Positions 11,343 to 21,806 of a stretch of 64,000 nucleotides of DNA are shown here, piece after piece. The stretch is taken from contig VZQC01011939.1 of NCBI GenBank assembly GCA_009823505.1, forward strand, positions 4,542,238-4,606,237, written 5' to 3'. This stretch comes from Rhizomys pruinosus. Lineage: Eukaryota; Chordata; Mammalia; Rodentia; Spalacidae. The notes beneath the pieces are model-generated. The model made no database searches, was not told the DNA's origin, and saw only the letters and a list, made by a program, of their open reading frames with translations. Positions within the stretch are counted from its first letter, which is position 1. Every line of letters begins with the position of its first letter. The position numbers were made by a program, and so were the translations under genes.

Positions 11343-11570
11343 TTTTTAAATTTTTTTTATTTATTATTTTTTATGTGTATGAGTGTACTGTCTGCATGTA
11401 GGTTGGTGCACCCATGTCATGCAATGCCGAGGAGGTCAGAAGAGGGCATCAGATTTCCCTGGAACTGGAGTTAAAGATGGTTCTTAGCCACCATGTGGGT
11501 GCTGGGAATTGAACACGGGTCCTCTGCAAAAGTAGTCAGTGCTCTTAACCTCTGAGCCATCTCTCCAGCC
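11343..11570 (-). mobile_element. B2/B3-type SINE, minus strand, with TSD
   Basis: The reverse complement carries the GGCTGGAGAGATGGCTCAG head at its right end, the B box and CCAGTTCCAGGG-type body, and an A/T-rich tail at 11346-11370. CTAAAAAGCAA at 11332-11342 and 11571-11581 forms an 11-bp TSD. Confidence 0.92.
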
Positions 11571-11581
11571 CTAAAAAGCAA

Positions 11582-11846
11582 AATATTTGAAAGCCAAATA
11601 AAAAGAGCGCCATATTAAAAATCTGCACAATGTTACAGTTATAAACATATTTTTGTACAGACACATTACAGGTATTTAGGTATATCCTTTGCTCCTTGAA
11701 AAATAATACCCATTTCCAGAAACTCTCCAGGTACTTAAATTTAACATGAGTTACTCCATAGCTCAGAGGACCCCTTTGGCTAATTTCCTGAGGAGCATAA
11801 TAATTTGCTTCCCTTCATTATTTTCCTAACATAATGAATACGGTCT

Positions 11847-11853
<7 letters not shown>
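11582..11853. other. Unassigned A/T-rich sequence
   Basis: No gene or recognisable repeat was seen between the SINE and the (CT)n tract. Confidence 0.4.

Positions 11854-11902
<49 letters not shown>
11854..11902 (+). repeat. (CT)n microsatellite
   Basis: About 24 CT dinucleotides, followed by a GT/AT-rich imperfect stretch to about 11985. Confidence 0.96.
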
Positions 11903-11905
<3 letters not shown>

Positions 11906-11984
11906 AGTATGTATATTATATGTGAAGTGTGCATATAGTATGTGAGTGTGATGTGTGTATGCATGTGAGCATATATGTGTGTGT

Positions 11985-12122
11985 CACAGCATGTGAGTTG
12001 AAGTCAGAGGACAACTTCTAAGAGTCAGTACTCTGCTTCCAAGTGGGTTTGTGAGATCAAACTCAGGCCTTCAGGTGCATGACAAGTGTGTTTGCCTGCT
12101 GAGCCAACTCTCCTACTCATGA
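11985..12122 (-). repeat. B2-superfamily SINE fragment, minus strand
   Basis: Reverse-strand signatures of an old tRNA-derived rodent SINE: 'GAGGACAACTTCTAAGAGTC' near the left and 'CTGCTGAGCCAACTCTC' (reverse of the GATGGCTCAGC-type head) at the right. It is diverged, with no TSD seen. Confidence 0.6.
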
Positions 12123-12325
12123 ATGTTATAGCAAAGATACAAATTTTTCTCTTATTAAGTCAAACTAAATATCCTAGCCCCCCTATTATAAGTAAGAGAA
12201 CACATTTTTGAAAACTTTTTAGAGAATGTTTTAGAAACCCAGTAGTGAAAAAAAAACCCACTTGTAGAAGCAGCAGCTAAAAGTTTAAGAGTCTTTCAAG
12301 GCAAGGTCTGCAAGGTATACAAGGT

Positions 12326-12451
12326 ATACAAAAATATTTTTAAACAACTTTCTAAATAAAAATGAAAACTAACACAAAATCACCTCAAATACAAAAATAT
12401 TTTTAAACAACTTTCTAAATAAAAATGAAAACTAACACAAAATCACCTCAA
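12326..12451 (+). repeat. Perfect 63-bp tandem duplication
   Basis: Bases 12326-12388 and 12389-12451 are identical over 63 bp (both begin ATACAAAAATATTTTTAAAC). The sequence is A/T-rich and non-coding. Complete identity in otherwise decayed DNA implies a very recent event or an assembly artefact. Confidence 0.95.
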
Positions 12452-12659
12452 ATGTGTGGAAGACACAAGTACCAAAACTGACTTAACTTTTAAAATTCAC
12501 ATGTAATTGTTATGAAATTGTTCATATTCTATGCAATGTTGTAAGTGATCTCAGACTTTCTAACCAGGCAGGTTCAAGCAAGAAATCAGTAACAAAAACA
12601 TAACTAAAACTTTCCTAGATTCATAGAAATTAAGCAACATATTTCTAAATAAGAAAAGA

Positions 12660-13375
12660 GAGCGAAAGAGTGAAGGTTGAGCTGAGCCCAGGTCTGGGAG
12701 AAGAACTCCGGAAGCTCAAACTGCTGGAGGACAGCTAAAGGTCAAGATGGAAAACCATGCACTAAGTACTGTCAAAGAAAACTTGATTTTTGGTATCATA
12801 AATAGAAAAATTAACCAAATTCTGGAACCAGAAAGGCATCTACTTGAACAAGGATCAGTATATATTGGAATTTATGCTGGTCTCAGTGGCCTAATAGCAA
12901 ACAGTCTTTTTCAGTGCACCTTGCATGTGACACAGGTCGAATCGTTTCTAGCTTACCAATGGCAGTGCTTCTGTTTTTGGCAGGGAATATATCATACAGA
13001 GCATTTGTCAGTTTACCTTTGAATGAAAGTGATTTGAATTGTGAAACCTGTACAGTGATATGGTCTGGACTAGTTGGTTTAGTTTTCAGCGGTCTGTACC
13101 CGACTCTTTTAGCTATTCCTCTGAATGGTGGCCTGGCAGCCAGGTATCAGCCAACTCTCTACCAGAGAAAGGAAACATCTTAAATGACTGGATTAGAGTT
13201 TCTAAGCCTGTCTTTAGAAAGATGTTATTTCCCACTATGCTTCAGACTGTATTTGCAGCATAGCTTGGGTCTAGACAATATAAACTACTTATAAAGACCC
13301 TTCAGTTACCTGAACCTCATTGATTTTAAGCAAGTATGTACAGTAAAAATAACTTGTGAAAACAAAAAAAAATTA
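12660..13375 (+). pseudogene. TMEM126A: TMEM126A processed pseudogene
   Basis: An intronless, frameshifted copy of the TMEM126A mRNA; the parent is a mitochondrial inner-membrane protein linked to complex I assembly. The start ATG is at 12747. Coding similarity begins in that frame (MENHALSTVKEN..., VYIGIYAGLSGLIANSLF), shifts frame near 12915 (PMAVLLFLAGNISYRAFVS, DLNCETCT, LAIPLNGGLAARYQ), then again near 13145 (KPVFRKMLFPTMLQTVFAA), where a TAG interrupts; C-terminal similarity continues to about 13322. About 85 bp of apparent 5' UTR and an A-rich end (13359-13371) fit retroposition by L1. The assignment to TMEM126A rather than TMEM126B rests on recognising the ETCT and KPVFRKMLFP blocks. 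It cannot encode a working protein. Confidence 0.88.
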
Positions 13376-13416
13376 ATTAGAGAATAAATTACAATGAAAT
13401 GAAAATTATTATTTTT

Positions 13417-13580
13417 TGGGGGGGTCTTTTCGAGACAGGTTCTCCCTGTAGCCCCAGCTGTCCTGGAACTCACTCTGTAGACCATGCTGGCCTTGAACTC
13501 ACAAAGATCCGCCTGCCTCTGCCTCCCAAGTGCTAGGATTAAGGGAGTGTGCCACCACACCCACGCCACCACACCCAGCT
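13417..13580 (-). mobile_element. B1 SINE, minus strand, with TSD
   Basis: The reverse complement reads as B1, with its A-tail side at the left (TTTTTTGGGGGGG) and the GCTGGGTGTGGTGGC head at the right. GAAAATTATTATTTTT at 13401-13416 and 13581-13596 is a perfect 16-bp TSD. The CCACCACACCC head motif is locally duplicated near 13551-13575. Confidence 0.94.
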
Positions 13581-13659
13581 GAAAATTATTATTTTTAACA
13601 AAATGTAACAAAAATACAACGTGTCAAAAGTTCTTTCCTGTTGTGTGTTTAGTGTGTGG

Positions 13660-13890
13660 TTATGTGTGCATGTGTGGGTGCCTGTGTATGTGTTCATGTA
13701 TGGAGGACAGAGGGTGACATTGGGTGTCTTCCTCTGCATTCTCAAACTTGTTTTTGACACAGGGTCTCTCACTGAACCTGGGGCTCACCAGTTGCCCAGA
13801 GTGGCAACCACTGAGCTCCAGGGATCCAAATGTCTCCTTCCCAGAGCTGAGATTATAAGCATGACCACCATGCCCAGCTTTCCTGTGGGT
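13660..13890 (-). repeat. B4 composite SINE, minus strand
   Basis: On the reverse strand this has the order expected for rodent B4 (tRNA/ID-like head joined to a B1-like body): plus-strand signatures 'GACACAGGGTCTCTCACTGAACC', 'GAGCTCCAGGGATCC' and 'ACCACCATGCCCAGCTTT'. It is old and lacks a clear head. The 98-codon ORF through it is incidental. Confidence 0.65.
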
Positions 13891-14343
13891 ACAGTCAAAT
13901 GCTACATGAGAAGATAGTGCTTCATAGCAGTGTGCTAGAAGCTCCTCGAGAAATGATTTTTAAAACCATAAATCATGCCAAAAGAAAGTAGAAAGGAAAA
14001 AATAACAGCCAGCAGAAAAATATAATATCCCAACATTAATTGTTTAAAGAAGCAATTATTTGATACATCTTCACCAAAACAGAATGAATGAAACACAGTG
14101 CACACGATAGTACCAAGATATTTTTAAAAAAAGAAAACCTCAGATATCTTGAGGCAGATCTTCCTGCCTGGAATGAAATGGCATCCTTTGAAATGCAACA
14201 TGAAAAGAGTAGGGAGGGCTTTGGGGATGGCTCAGCAAGTAAAGCACCTGCCACAGTGACATGCGCAAAGAAGGGGATAGGTGAGCCTCTGATTATCACT
14301 GGCAGCTGGCCTAGGCAATCGGTGAGCACTGGATTCAGTGAGA

Positions 14344-14396
14344 GTCTCTGTCTTGGAGGCTGAATGGGGGCAGGCCTTGTTAGTACTTGGATGGGA
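14344..14396 (+). repeat. 5S-rRNA-derived fragment inside the B4 SINE
   Basis: The 53-bp insert ends in TTAGTACTTGGATGGGAG, identical to the conserved 3'-middle part of vertebrate 5S rRNA that holds the internal Pol III promoter region. The preceding TCTCTGTCTTGGAGGCTGAA matches 5S with a few changes and a short gap. It is only about half of the gene, so it is a relic and not a functional 5S gene. Confidence 0.75.
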
Positions 14397-14421
14397 GAGA
14401 CCCCATATCAAAAGATAAGGT

Positions 14422-14570
14422 GGCTGGGTGTGGTGGTGCAGGCCTTTAATCCCAGGACTCAGGAGGCAGAGGCAAGCATATCTCTATGAGATCAAGTCCA
14501 ACCTGGTCTACATAGCAAGTTCCAGGCCAGGTGGAGTTACAGAGAGACCCTGTGTCAAAAAAAAACCAAA
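14422..14570 (+). mobile_element. B1 SINE inserted in the B4
   Basis: Starts GGCTGGGTGTGGTGGTGCAG, keeps the CTTTAATCCCAG block and ends GAGAGACCCTGTGTCAAAAAAAAACC. B4 sequence resumes directly after its A tail. Confidence 0.9.
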
Positions 14571-14599
14571 AGCAGCAATTGAAGAAGACACACAACATC

Positions 14600-14891
14600 A
14601 AGGCAGGAACTCAAGGCAAGAACCTGGAGGCAGGAGCTGAAGCAGAGACTATGGAGAAACATTGCTCACTGGCTTGTTCCCCTGACTCCTGCAAAGCCTG
14701 CTTTCTAGTTCAACATACGATCACCTTCCCAGGGACGGCATGGCCCACAGTGGGCTGAACCCTCTCAAATTACTCAGTAATCAAGAAAATGCCCCACAGA
14801 CATGGCCACAGGCCAGTCCAATGGAGGAAATTCCTCAATTGAGGTTCCCTCTACCCAGCTGTGTCAAGTTGACAGGTGACGCTGTCCAGCA
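14600..14891 (-). mobile_element. MaLR-type LTR fragment, minus strand
   Basis: Shares the 'GGCAGGAACTC', 'ACCTGGAGGCAGGAGCTGAAGC' and 'GTGTCAAGTTGACA' blocks with the paired LTRs at 54460-56448, in the same orientation. The LTR's 3' part (left end here) is missing; its 5' end is at 14891 (CCAGCA). Confidence 0.82.
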
Positions 14892-14918
14892 CAAGAACTA
14901 TATGAAAAGCTCATTAAA

Positions 14919-15132
14919 GGGCTGGAGAGATGGCTAAGCAGTTAAGAGCACATGCTCTTTCAGAGGACCTAAGTTTGGCTCCCAAAACCCAGGCCAGGCA
15001 GCTTACAACCACCTGTAACTCCAGCCCCAGGGGATCCAATGCCCTCTTCTGGCCTCTGCAAGCACTATACTCATGTGTACAAACCCATACTCAAATACAC
15101 ATATAAACATATAATTTTTAAAATAATAAAGA
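14919..15132 (+). mobile_element. B2/B3-type SINE, older subfamily
   Basis: GGGCTGGAGAGATGGCTAAGC head, CTCCAGCCCCAGGGGATCC body and an A/T-rich tail. No 17-bp duplication. Several substitutions in the B box. Confidence 0.88.
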
Positions 15133-15250
15133 TAAAAAAGTTTCCCAACATTATTAGTCATCGCTCACCTAATATTTTACTCATGACACACTCACCTGAA
15201 CAGATAACATGAAATGAAGATGCTATGAAGAACTGGCAATAATGTACAAC

Positions 15251-15478
15251 AGCTGGAGTTGGAGAGGTGGCTCAGCAGCAAAGAGCACTTGCTGCTCTTG
15301 CAGAGGACCTGGGTTCAGTTCCCAGCACCCACGAGGCAGCTCACAACTATAATTCCAGTTCCAGGGGATCCATTGCCCTCTTCTGGCCTCTGGGGGCATT
15401 GCACACACTTAGTACACATAGACATGCAGGCAAAACACTGATACACATAAAACAACAATAAATGAATCAAAAATATTT
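15251..15478 (+). mobile_element. B2/B3-type SINE, older subfamily
   Basis: AGCTGGAGTTGGAGAGGTGGCTCAG head, B box GGGTTCAGTTCCC, body ATTCCAGTTCCAGGGGATCC, A-rich end. No 17-bp duplication. Confidence 0.88.
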
Positions 15479-15498
15479 TGAAAAGAATATATAGCAGT

Positions 15499-15606
15499 AA
15501 AGCTGAGCATTGTGACACACACCCACAAGCACACAGGAGGCCAAGGAAGGATAATCTCAAGCTCAGGACCAACCTGGGCACTTAACAAGACCCTGTCTCA
15601 AAAGAA
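15499..15606 (+). repeat. B1/B4-like SINE fragment
   Basis: 'AAGCTGAGCATTGTGACACAC', 'CACAGGAGGCCAAGGAAGG' and 'AAGACCCTGTCTCAAAAG' match the skeleton of a B1-like monomer with extensive divergence. Confidence 0.5.
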
Positions 15607-17517
15607 CATACAGCAACCAGCATATTCAGATACTTTTGATCAAAGGCAAATTGGTACAATGAGCTTGGAAAACTCGTTGGCATCTCTTAGTCATGCATAC
15701 CCACCAAGCATTCCAGCCCATTTCCTGGGTACATGCCCAGCACAAACATGTACTCCAGCATGTCTCCTACATATATTTGCAGCACAAACATGCATTCCAG
15801 CCCATCTCCTGGATATGTATCCAGCATAAACATGCATGTTGGCACGCAAAGAATATATATACCAGGTTCTCACAGCAGCCTAATCATAACACCCAAAACC
15901 AACAAAAATTTCATTGACAGTAGACCACATTATAAGTCACAGCATATTAAAATAGTAGATACTACACAGTCATGAGAAGAGAAAGCCACTGCTGTGCATG
16001 GTGACACAGCAGAACCTCAGGACAGGTCTATGAAGGAAGGAAAGCAGACAACTACAGGAACACACATTGCAGAGTTCATTCATCTAATCTGACAACAGGC
16101 GAGTCTAGTCTCTGCCAAACCTTCGGTGGACAGGACTAGAGAGTATGGAAAAGATGCAGGCGCTGAAAGCAGTCTATGGTCTCACTTGGGCACATGGCAC
16201 ATGGCACATGGCTAGAGTTTTGTTTGAAAATGTTATTAACAATTAGTCTATAGAATTCATTATATGTATGCTTTATTTTTAAGTATTATCATGCAAACAT
16301 TGAGTGAAAGAAGGGACTAGATTTTCACTGTGGAAAATGAAATGTCTCCTTTAAACTCCTCCTCCTGTCCCTGCAGACTTACATAACAAACTGACTGCTA
16401 GGTAGCTTGTAAACAATAATTATTTCTCATATTCTGGAGATTAGAGATCCAAGATCAAAGCTTTGGCCAGATTGCCATCTGATAGAGGCTTCTGGGTTCA
16501 TGGAAGATGCCTCTTCAATGTCCTTATGTGGTAGAAGGGTGAGACAGTGTTCTGGTATGGGCACCAATCTCTATGTGACTGTCACCTTCATAATCTCATC
16601 TCCTGACCTCCTTGGGGACCACAGCCCATCCTTCCACTTCACAAATGAACCATGATTGCCACAGCATGGACCTGGACAACCTGACTAACACAAGGGTGAG
16701 TCTGAGCATGAGGATGTGGACTATTTCTTATATAGTTCTTAACATCTACTTTTATGTACATTTATTTTTCACAATAAAAATTTTAAGTTACTCTGCCTAT
16801 TTTAAATAATGGTTAAAAAAAACACCCTCTTTCCCTAATAATCAAAGTTAAAAGGTCTGAAGGAACTTGTATTTATAGATACCAACCCTTAATATCTTCA
16901 TCTGAAACCTCATCATGGAGGGTAAACACAGCAGCCTGCCAAGCCCAGGCCACTCAACAGCCATCTGATCTCCCCAGGCCGAGTGAGCAAGTCTGGAGTG
17001 GTATTTCTGGAACATATGGCCTGGATCCCCACCGAGTGTGTCACAGCAGTCCTCTGGTTGTCAAGTGTGGCTGGCTAGACACATAATAGCAAAGAGCTTC
17101 ATAACAGAGGAGCGCCATCCCGGGAACACACTACAAATCATTAGCACAGTGGGACAGAGGTTCCCCACATCTCCCGGAGTTTCCCGGGTTTTTTGAACAT
17201 GGACTGGTTTTCCCTGGGTCTTCTGGGTGCTTTGTGGAAGCCTGTCTGCTCTTGCAGAGTGCAGACAGCTTGACAAGAAAGCAAGAGCAAAAAAGTGCTC
17301 ATTCATCAAGGCAGGTAATGGCCGTCGCTGGTTGATTGAGCCAAATCCACTGAATCTAGACTCCAAAACCTGGAATTTAAGAAGCAGACAAATGTGAAGC
17401 GCCAGGCAGGGTGGCACTCAACAAGCTCCAATGTGTGTGCCAGAGGCAGGAGACAGGTCTGTGCTTCTGGGTACAAAGGAATGCGACAGCTGTTAGTAAA
17501 GTAAGCCCACCCAAGAC
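15607..17517. other. Mostly unassigned; possible ancient LTR at 16376-16640
   Basis: No gene recognised. At 16376-16640 the blocks 'CTGGAGATTAGAGATCCAAGATCAAAG' and 'CTTATGTGGTAGAAGGGTGAG' resemble a widespread ancient mammalian interspersed repeat (MLT1/MST-like LTRs), weakly. A short (GGCACAT)n run lies near 16190-16211, and short related blocks containing 'CATTCCAGCCCAT' repeat at 15700-15830. Confidence 0.4.
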
Positions 17518-18755
17518 ATCCCTGCAGTCCTCCCCACCCTCATCCCTGCAGTCCTCCCCACCCCATCCATGCAGTCATCCCCACCCTCATCTCTGCAGTC
17601 CTCCCCACCCTCATCCCTGCAGTCCTCCCCACCCCATCTCTGCAGTCCTCCCCACCCTCATCTCTGCAGTCTTCCCCACCCCATCCATGCAGTCATCCCC
17701 ACACTCATCCCTGCAGTCCTCCCCACCCTCATCCATGCAGTCCTCCCCACCCCATCTCTGCAGTCCTTCCCACCCCATCCATGCAGTCCTACCCACCCTC
17801 ATCTCTGCAGTCTTCCCCACCCTCATCCCTGTAGTCCTCCCCACCCCATCCATGCAGTCCTCTCCACCCTTATCTCTGCAGTCCTCCCCACCCTCATCTC
17901 TGCAGTCCTCCCCACCCCATCCATGCAGTCCTCCCCACCCTCATCCCTGCAGTCATCCCCACCCTCATCCATGTAGTCCTCCCCACCCTCATCTCTGCAG
18001 TCCCCACACCCCATCCATGCAGTCATCCCCACCCTCATCCATGTAGTCCTCCCCACCCCATCCATGCAGTCCTCCTCACCCTCATCCCTGCAGTCCTCCC
18101 CACCCTCATCTCTGCAGTCCTCCCCACCCCATCCATACAGTCCTCCTCACCCTCATCCATGCAGTCCTCCCCACCCTCATCCCTGCAGTCCTTCCCACCC
18201 TCATCCATGCAGTCCTCCCCACCCCATCTCTGCAGTCCTCCCCACCCCATCCATGCATTCCTCCCTACCCTCATCCCTGCAGTCCTCCCCACCCCATCTC
18301 TGCAGTCCTCCCCACCCTCATCCATGTAGTCCTCCCCACCCTCATCCCTGCAGTCCTCCCCACCCTCATCCCTGAAGTCTCCCCACCCTCTTCCCCTAGT
18401 CTTCCCCACCCTCATCTCTGCAGTCCTCTCCACCTTCATCCCTGCTGCCCTCCCCACCCTCATCCATGCAGTCCTCCCCACCCCATCCACGCAGTCCTCC
18501 CCACACTCATCCATGCAGTCCTCCCCACCCTCATCCCTGAAGTCTCCCCACCCTCTTCCCCTAGTCTTCCCCAGCCTCATCCATGCAGTCCTCCCCACCC
18601 TCATCCATGCAGTCCTCCCCACCCTCATCCATGCAGTCCTCCCCACCCTCATCCCTGAAGTCTCCCCACCCTCTTCCCCTAGTCTTCCCCACCCTCATCT
18701 CTGCAGTCCTCCCCACCTTCATCCATGCAGTCCTCCCCATCCTGAGCCCTACATC
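17518..18755 (+). repeat. Minisatellite 1: 23/24-bp units, about 1.2 kb
   Basis: Roughly 50 tandem copies of GCAGTCCTCCCCACCCTCATCCCT and a one-base-shorter form with CCCCATCCAT. The mix of 23- and 24-bp units shifts frame repeatedly, yet no frame meets a stop for long stretches, so ORFs of about 200 codons appear on both strands; they are artefacts. A variant block (CATCCCTGAAGTCTCCCC then CCTCTTCCCCTAGTCTTCC) recurs at about 18367, 18531 and 18650, which shows higher-order duplication. The strand is strongly pyrimidine-biased. Confidence 0.97.
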
Positions 18756-19583
18756 ATCCTCATCCTTATCTCTGCATTCTTCTTCATCCTCATCCCTATA
18801 TCTGTCCCCATTCTTACAAGGGAAGAGCTGCTTCCCTGTGGTGAAGGACTGATTTTCCAGATTTTGTCTGACTTGTACTCCACGGCTCCAGCACTGCAAC
18901 TGTGTAGACTCATGAAAGCAGCCGTTCAGCTTAGGTGTCCTTTGGTGGCTGAGCTGTCCACGAGAGCTTCCTCACAGCCACTGCGGTTGCTGTCATTCCT
19001 GGTAATCACTGAGAAAACACATGCTGGCCAGTGCTGCTTCAGAGTTCTAAGCTCGTTGTTGAAGAATTTAGTTTGCTTTTTTATACAGTAATCTTGTTTA
19101 CCATTGTATATTCTGAGCATAAAAGATGAAGAGAGCAGTGATTAAAATAAGAACGAGCCCCCAGTCTCACTGTGCTGTTGGACACAACATTTGGGCCAGG
19201 TGCCTAAAGCATACTGTGGCCTGCTATGGGCACTTATCAAAACTGCACACCTGCCCTTTCCTATGATTTTACTTGCACATATTCTGGAATCAAGTAAGAT
19301 GACCTGACAACAGGCACACAACCAAGGTCACAATTTCTATCTCCTTACAGTGCAATATCTCCTTAAAGTGCAATAATTGTGCACATTCAGGCATAAATTG
19401 TGACCCTCCCTCATCACATGGGAAGAGTCGAAATCTTCAGGGTTGTGTGTGCTGACTATAAGTACTTCCTGACTCTCGATGTGATTCTACCATCACCATA
19501 CTTCAGGTGCAGATGAACATCAGCTGAGACTTGAGCTCAGCAGGGGATGGCCCCCTCCACTTGCTCACGTGTGCATGCACACA

Positions 19584-19624
<41 letters not shown>

Positions 19625-20111
19625 CTCTGACTTCAAATCTATAACCCATGGCCCTTTGCATCATCCCACTGACCCTGGGAAGCAAGCACAAGGCCAACCC
19701 AGAGCAGAGGTTCTGTATGACTATAAGAACTTATCGACTTGAGCTGGCAGAAACATGCCAAGTGTCTGTGGACTTCTCCAGAGCATGCTCAGTGAGGGAG
19801 GATTAGCACACTTCCATGTCTGGCTGAACACATCACCAGTCACACATCTTAGCCTCCGTGCTCAGGGCCTGCCCAGGACACAAAGCAGCCCTAACAGCTG
19901 GCCACTCCATGATGATTCTCATTGAAAAATAAATAAAAAGGTCAAAGCCCCAGTATACTTGGAATAAGCAGAGTGCATGACAGGAAGGGATCCTTAGACT
20001 TTGAGAGAAGGATGGGTCATGACGGCCTGGCCACTCCATTCACTCTCTCAGGTCTTACACTAAGAGCTGACATCTGCAGAAGACAGGTCAGAAAGTGGTG
20101 CCTAAAGGATG
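18756..20111. other. Unassigned sequence with an (AC)n tract
   Basis: No gene recognised. (AC)n runs from about 19585 to 19622. The related phrases 'ATCTCCTTACAGTGCAATA' and 'ATCTCCTTAAAGTGCAATA' at 19339-19375 form a small local duplication. Confidence 0.5.
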
Positions 20112-20765
20112 ACATGCCAGCTCCTGTCCATGCAGAAGATGGACTCCACAGGATGCAAGCCAGCTCCTGTCCACGCAGAAGACGGACTCCACAGGATGCA
20201 AGCCAGCTCCTGTCCACGCAGAAGACAGACTCTGCAGGATGCCAGCCAGCTCCTGTCCACGCAGAAGACAGACTCTGCAGGATGCCAGCCAGCTCCTGTC
20301 CACACAGAAGACGGACTCTGCAGGATGCCAGCCAGCTCCTGTCCATGCAGAAGACATACTCTGCAGGATGACTGAGCCAGCTCCTGTCCATGCAGAAGAT
20401 GGACTCTGCAGGATGACTGAGCCAGCTCCTGTCCACGCAGAAGACGGACTCTGCAGGATGCCAGCCAGCTCCTGTCCATGCAGAAGACGGACTCTGCAGG
20501 ATGACTGAGCCAGCTCCTGTCCATGCAGAAGACGGACTCTGCAGGATGACTGAGCCAGCTCCTGTCCATGCAGAAGACGGACTCTGCAGGATGACTGAGC
20601 CAGCTCCTGTCTATGCAGAAGACGGAGGATGACTGAGTCAGCTCCTGTCTACGCAGAAGATGGACTCTGCAGGATGACTGAGCCAGCTCCTGTCCATGCA
20701 GAAGACAGAGGATGACTGAGCCAGCTCCTGTCCATGCAGAAGACGGACTCTGCAGGATGCCATGT
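20112..20765 (+). repeat. Minisatellite 2: 43/45-bp units
   Basis: About 15 tandem units built on CCAGCTCCTGTCCACGCAG then AAGACGGACTCTGCAGGATG. Early units are 43 bp and end GATGCCAG; later ones are 45 bp and end GATGACTGAG. Two units lack the ACTCTGC stretch (near 20625 and 20708). Long ORFs on both strands (up to 256 codons) come from the array. Confidence 0.96.
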
Positions 20766-21397
20766 CTTACATTTTGTTCTTTAACAATAGATCCCCACAT
20801 CCTTTGTATAATATTTCCCCAGTTAACATATGAATGCCCAGTTAAATACATTGTATATACATCTGTGTGCAATACACATAATTGTCGAATTGTCTAAATG
20901 GAATGAGATCTAGTATACAAAGTTGTACCCTCTAGAGCCATGTTTTCCACCCCTGGCAGACAGGCTTCAGGAACTGACCTGGCCTCATGGACTGGATCCA
21001 CCTTCATGGGTATTTGAAACTCTAGAGAGAAATGCTGCATGTGTCGGGGCAGCAAGCGTCAGCATCCCTGGCCAGCGGGTCCAGCTGTGTGGCCTCACAT
21101 GCCCTGCAGCATCTGCCGTTCACACACGTCTCCTGTTGCTTTGTGGCTCCCCCACATCATGCTAATCAGTTTCCTCTCTGTTTAATTCATACAGTGATGA
21201 TTTGTGCTTCTTGCAATCAAGACACTTTGTCCAGCAGACATTTAAAGAACCTCCAGAAAAGACTTTGGGAGTCAAGCTACATCATTCACATGTTTTATAC
21301 CCTCAGAAATTTGCTCAGGCACTCTGGAGTTCAGGTTTTCTGGCTATAAAACAATGAACTGTGAGATTGTTCTCTGGAGTTTACTGCCACCTCCCAA

Positions 21398-21400
<3 letters not shown>
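20766..21400. other. Unassigned sequence
   Basis: No repeat or gene identified. ORFs of 80-105 codons lack recognisable domains. Confidence 0.4.

Positions 21401-21446
<46 letters not shown>
21401..21446 (+). repeat. (GT)n microsatellite
   Basis: About 22 GT dinucleotides, nearly uninterrupted. Confidence 0.96.
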
Positions 21447-21452
<6 letters not shown>

Positions 21453-21611
21453 TGCGGTGATGTCAGCTGACAGACTGTATAGAGACAAACCTTAAGGAAG
21501 GAAGAGCACAATGAGTTTTGTGGTCCTAGGGTGGGAACCGAGGAACACATGCATGCTAAGCAAGCATCTACCACTGAGCTGCATCCCAGGCTCTCTTTGT
21601 ACTTTGCATTC

Positions 21612-21745
21612 TGAGACCCTGTCTCACTAAGTTACCCAAGCTGGCCTTGAACTCACTTTATTTCCTAGACTGGCCTTGAATTTGTAAAACTCCTCCCTCA
21701 ACCTCCTGAGTAGCTAGGATTATAGGCCTGAGCCACCAGGTTCAC
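21612..21745 (-). repeat. B1/B4-like SINE, minus strand
   Basis: Reverse-strand signatures: GAGACCCTGTCTCACTAAG at the tail side, CTGGCCTTGAACTCACTTTA, and a CCTGAGTAGCTAGGATTATAGG block near the head. Confidence 0.6.
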
Positions 21746-21751
21746 TCGAAG

Positions 21752-21756
<5 letters not shown>

Positions 21757-21806
<50 letters not shown>

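Larger units (their letters stand above)
14213..14598 (+). mobile_element. B4 composite SINE, interrupted by a 5S-like patch and a B1
   Basis: The B4 head (GGGCTTTGGGGATGGCTCAGC) is at 14213, 'AATCGGTGAGCACTGGATTCAG' follows at 14318, and 'AGATAAGGTGG' and 'AGCAATTGAAGAAGACAC' lie on either side of an inserted B1 (14422-14570). Between GTGAGAG and AGACCCC sits about 53 bp foreign to B4 that matches 5S rRNA. The middle of the B1-like body is shortened. Confidence 0.7.

Noticed and set aside
14344..14402. Functional 5S rRNA gene
   Set aside because: Only about half of the 5S sequence is present, embedded in a SINE.
17411..18652. ORFs of 205-211 codons on both strands, proline/serine-rich
   Set aside because: They arise entirely from the 23/24-bp minisatellite, which lacks stops in several frames; no conserved domain or flanking coding signal.
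17518..20765. CRISPR-like repeat arrays
   Set aside because: Units are contiguous without unique spacers, and the host is a mammal; these are minisatellites.
20102..20872. 256-codon minus-strand ORF
   Set aside because: Product of the 43/45-bp minisatellite; unit length changes alter the frame, and the frame ends in unrelated sequence.
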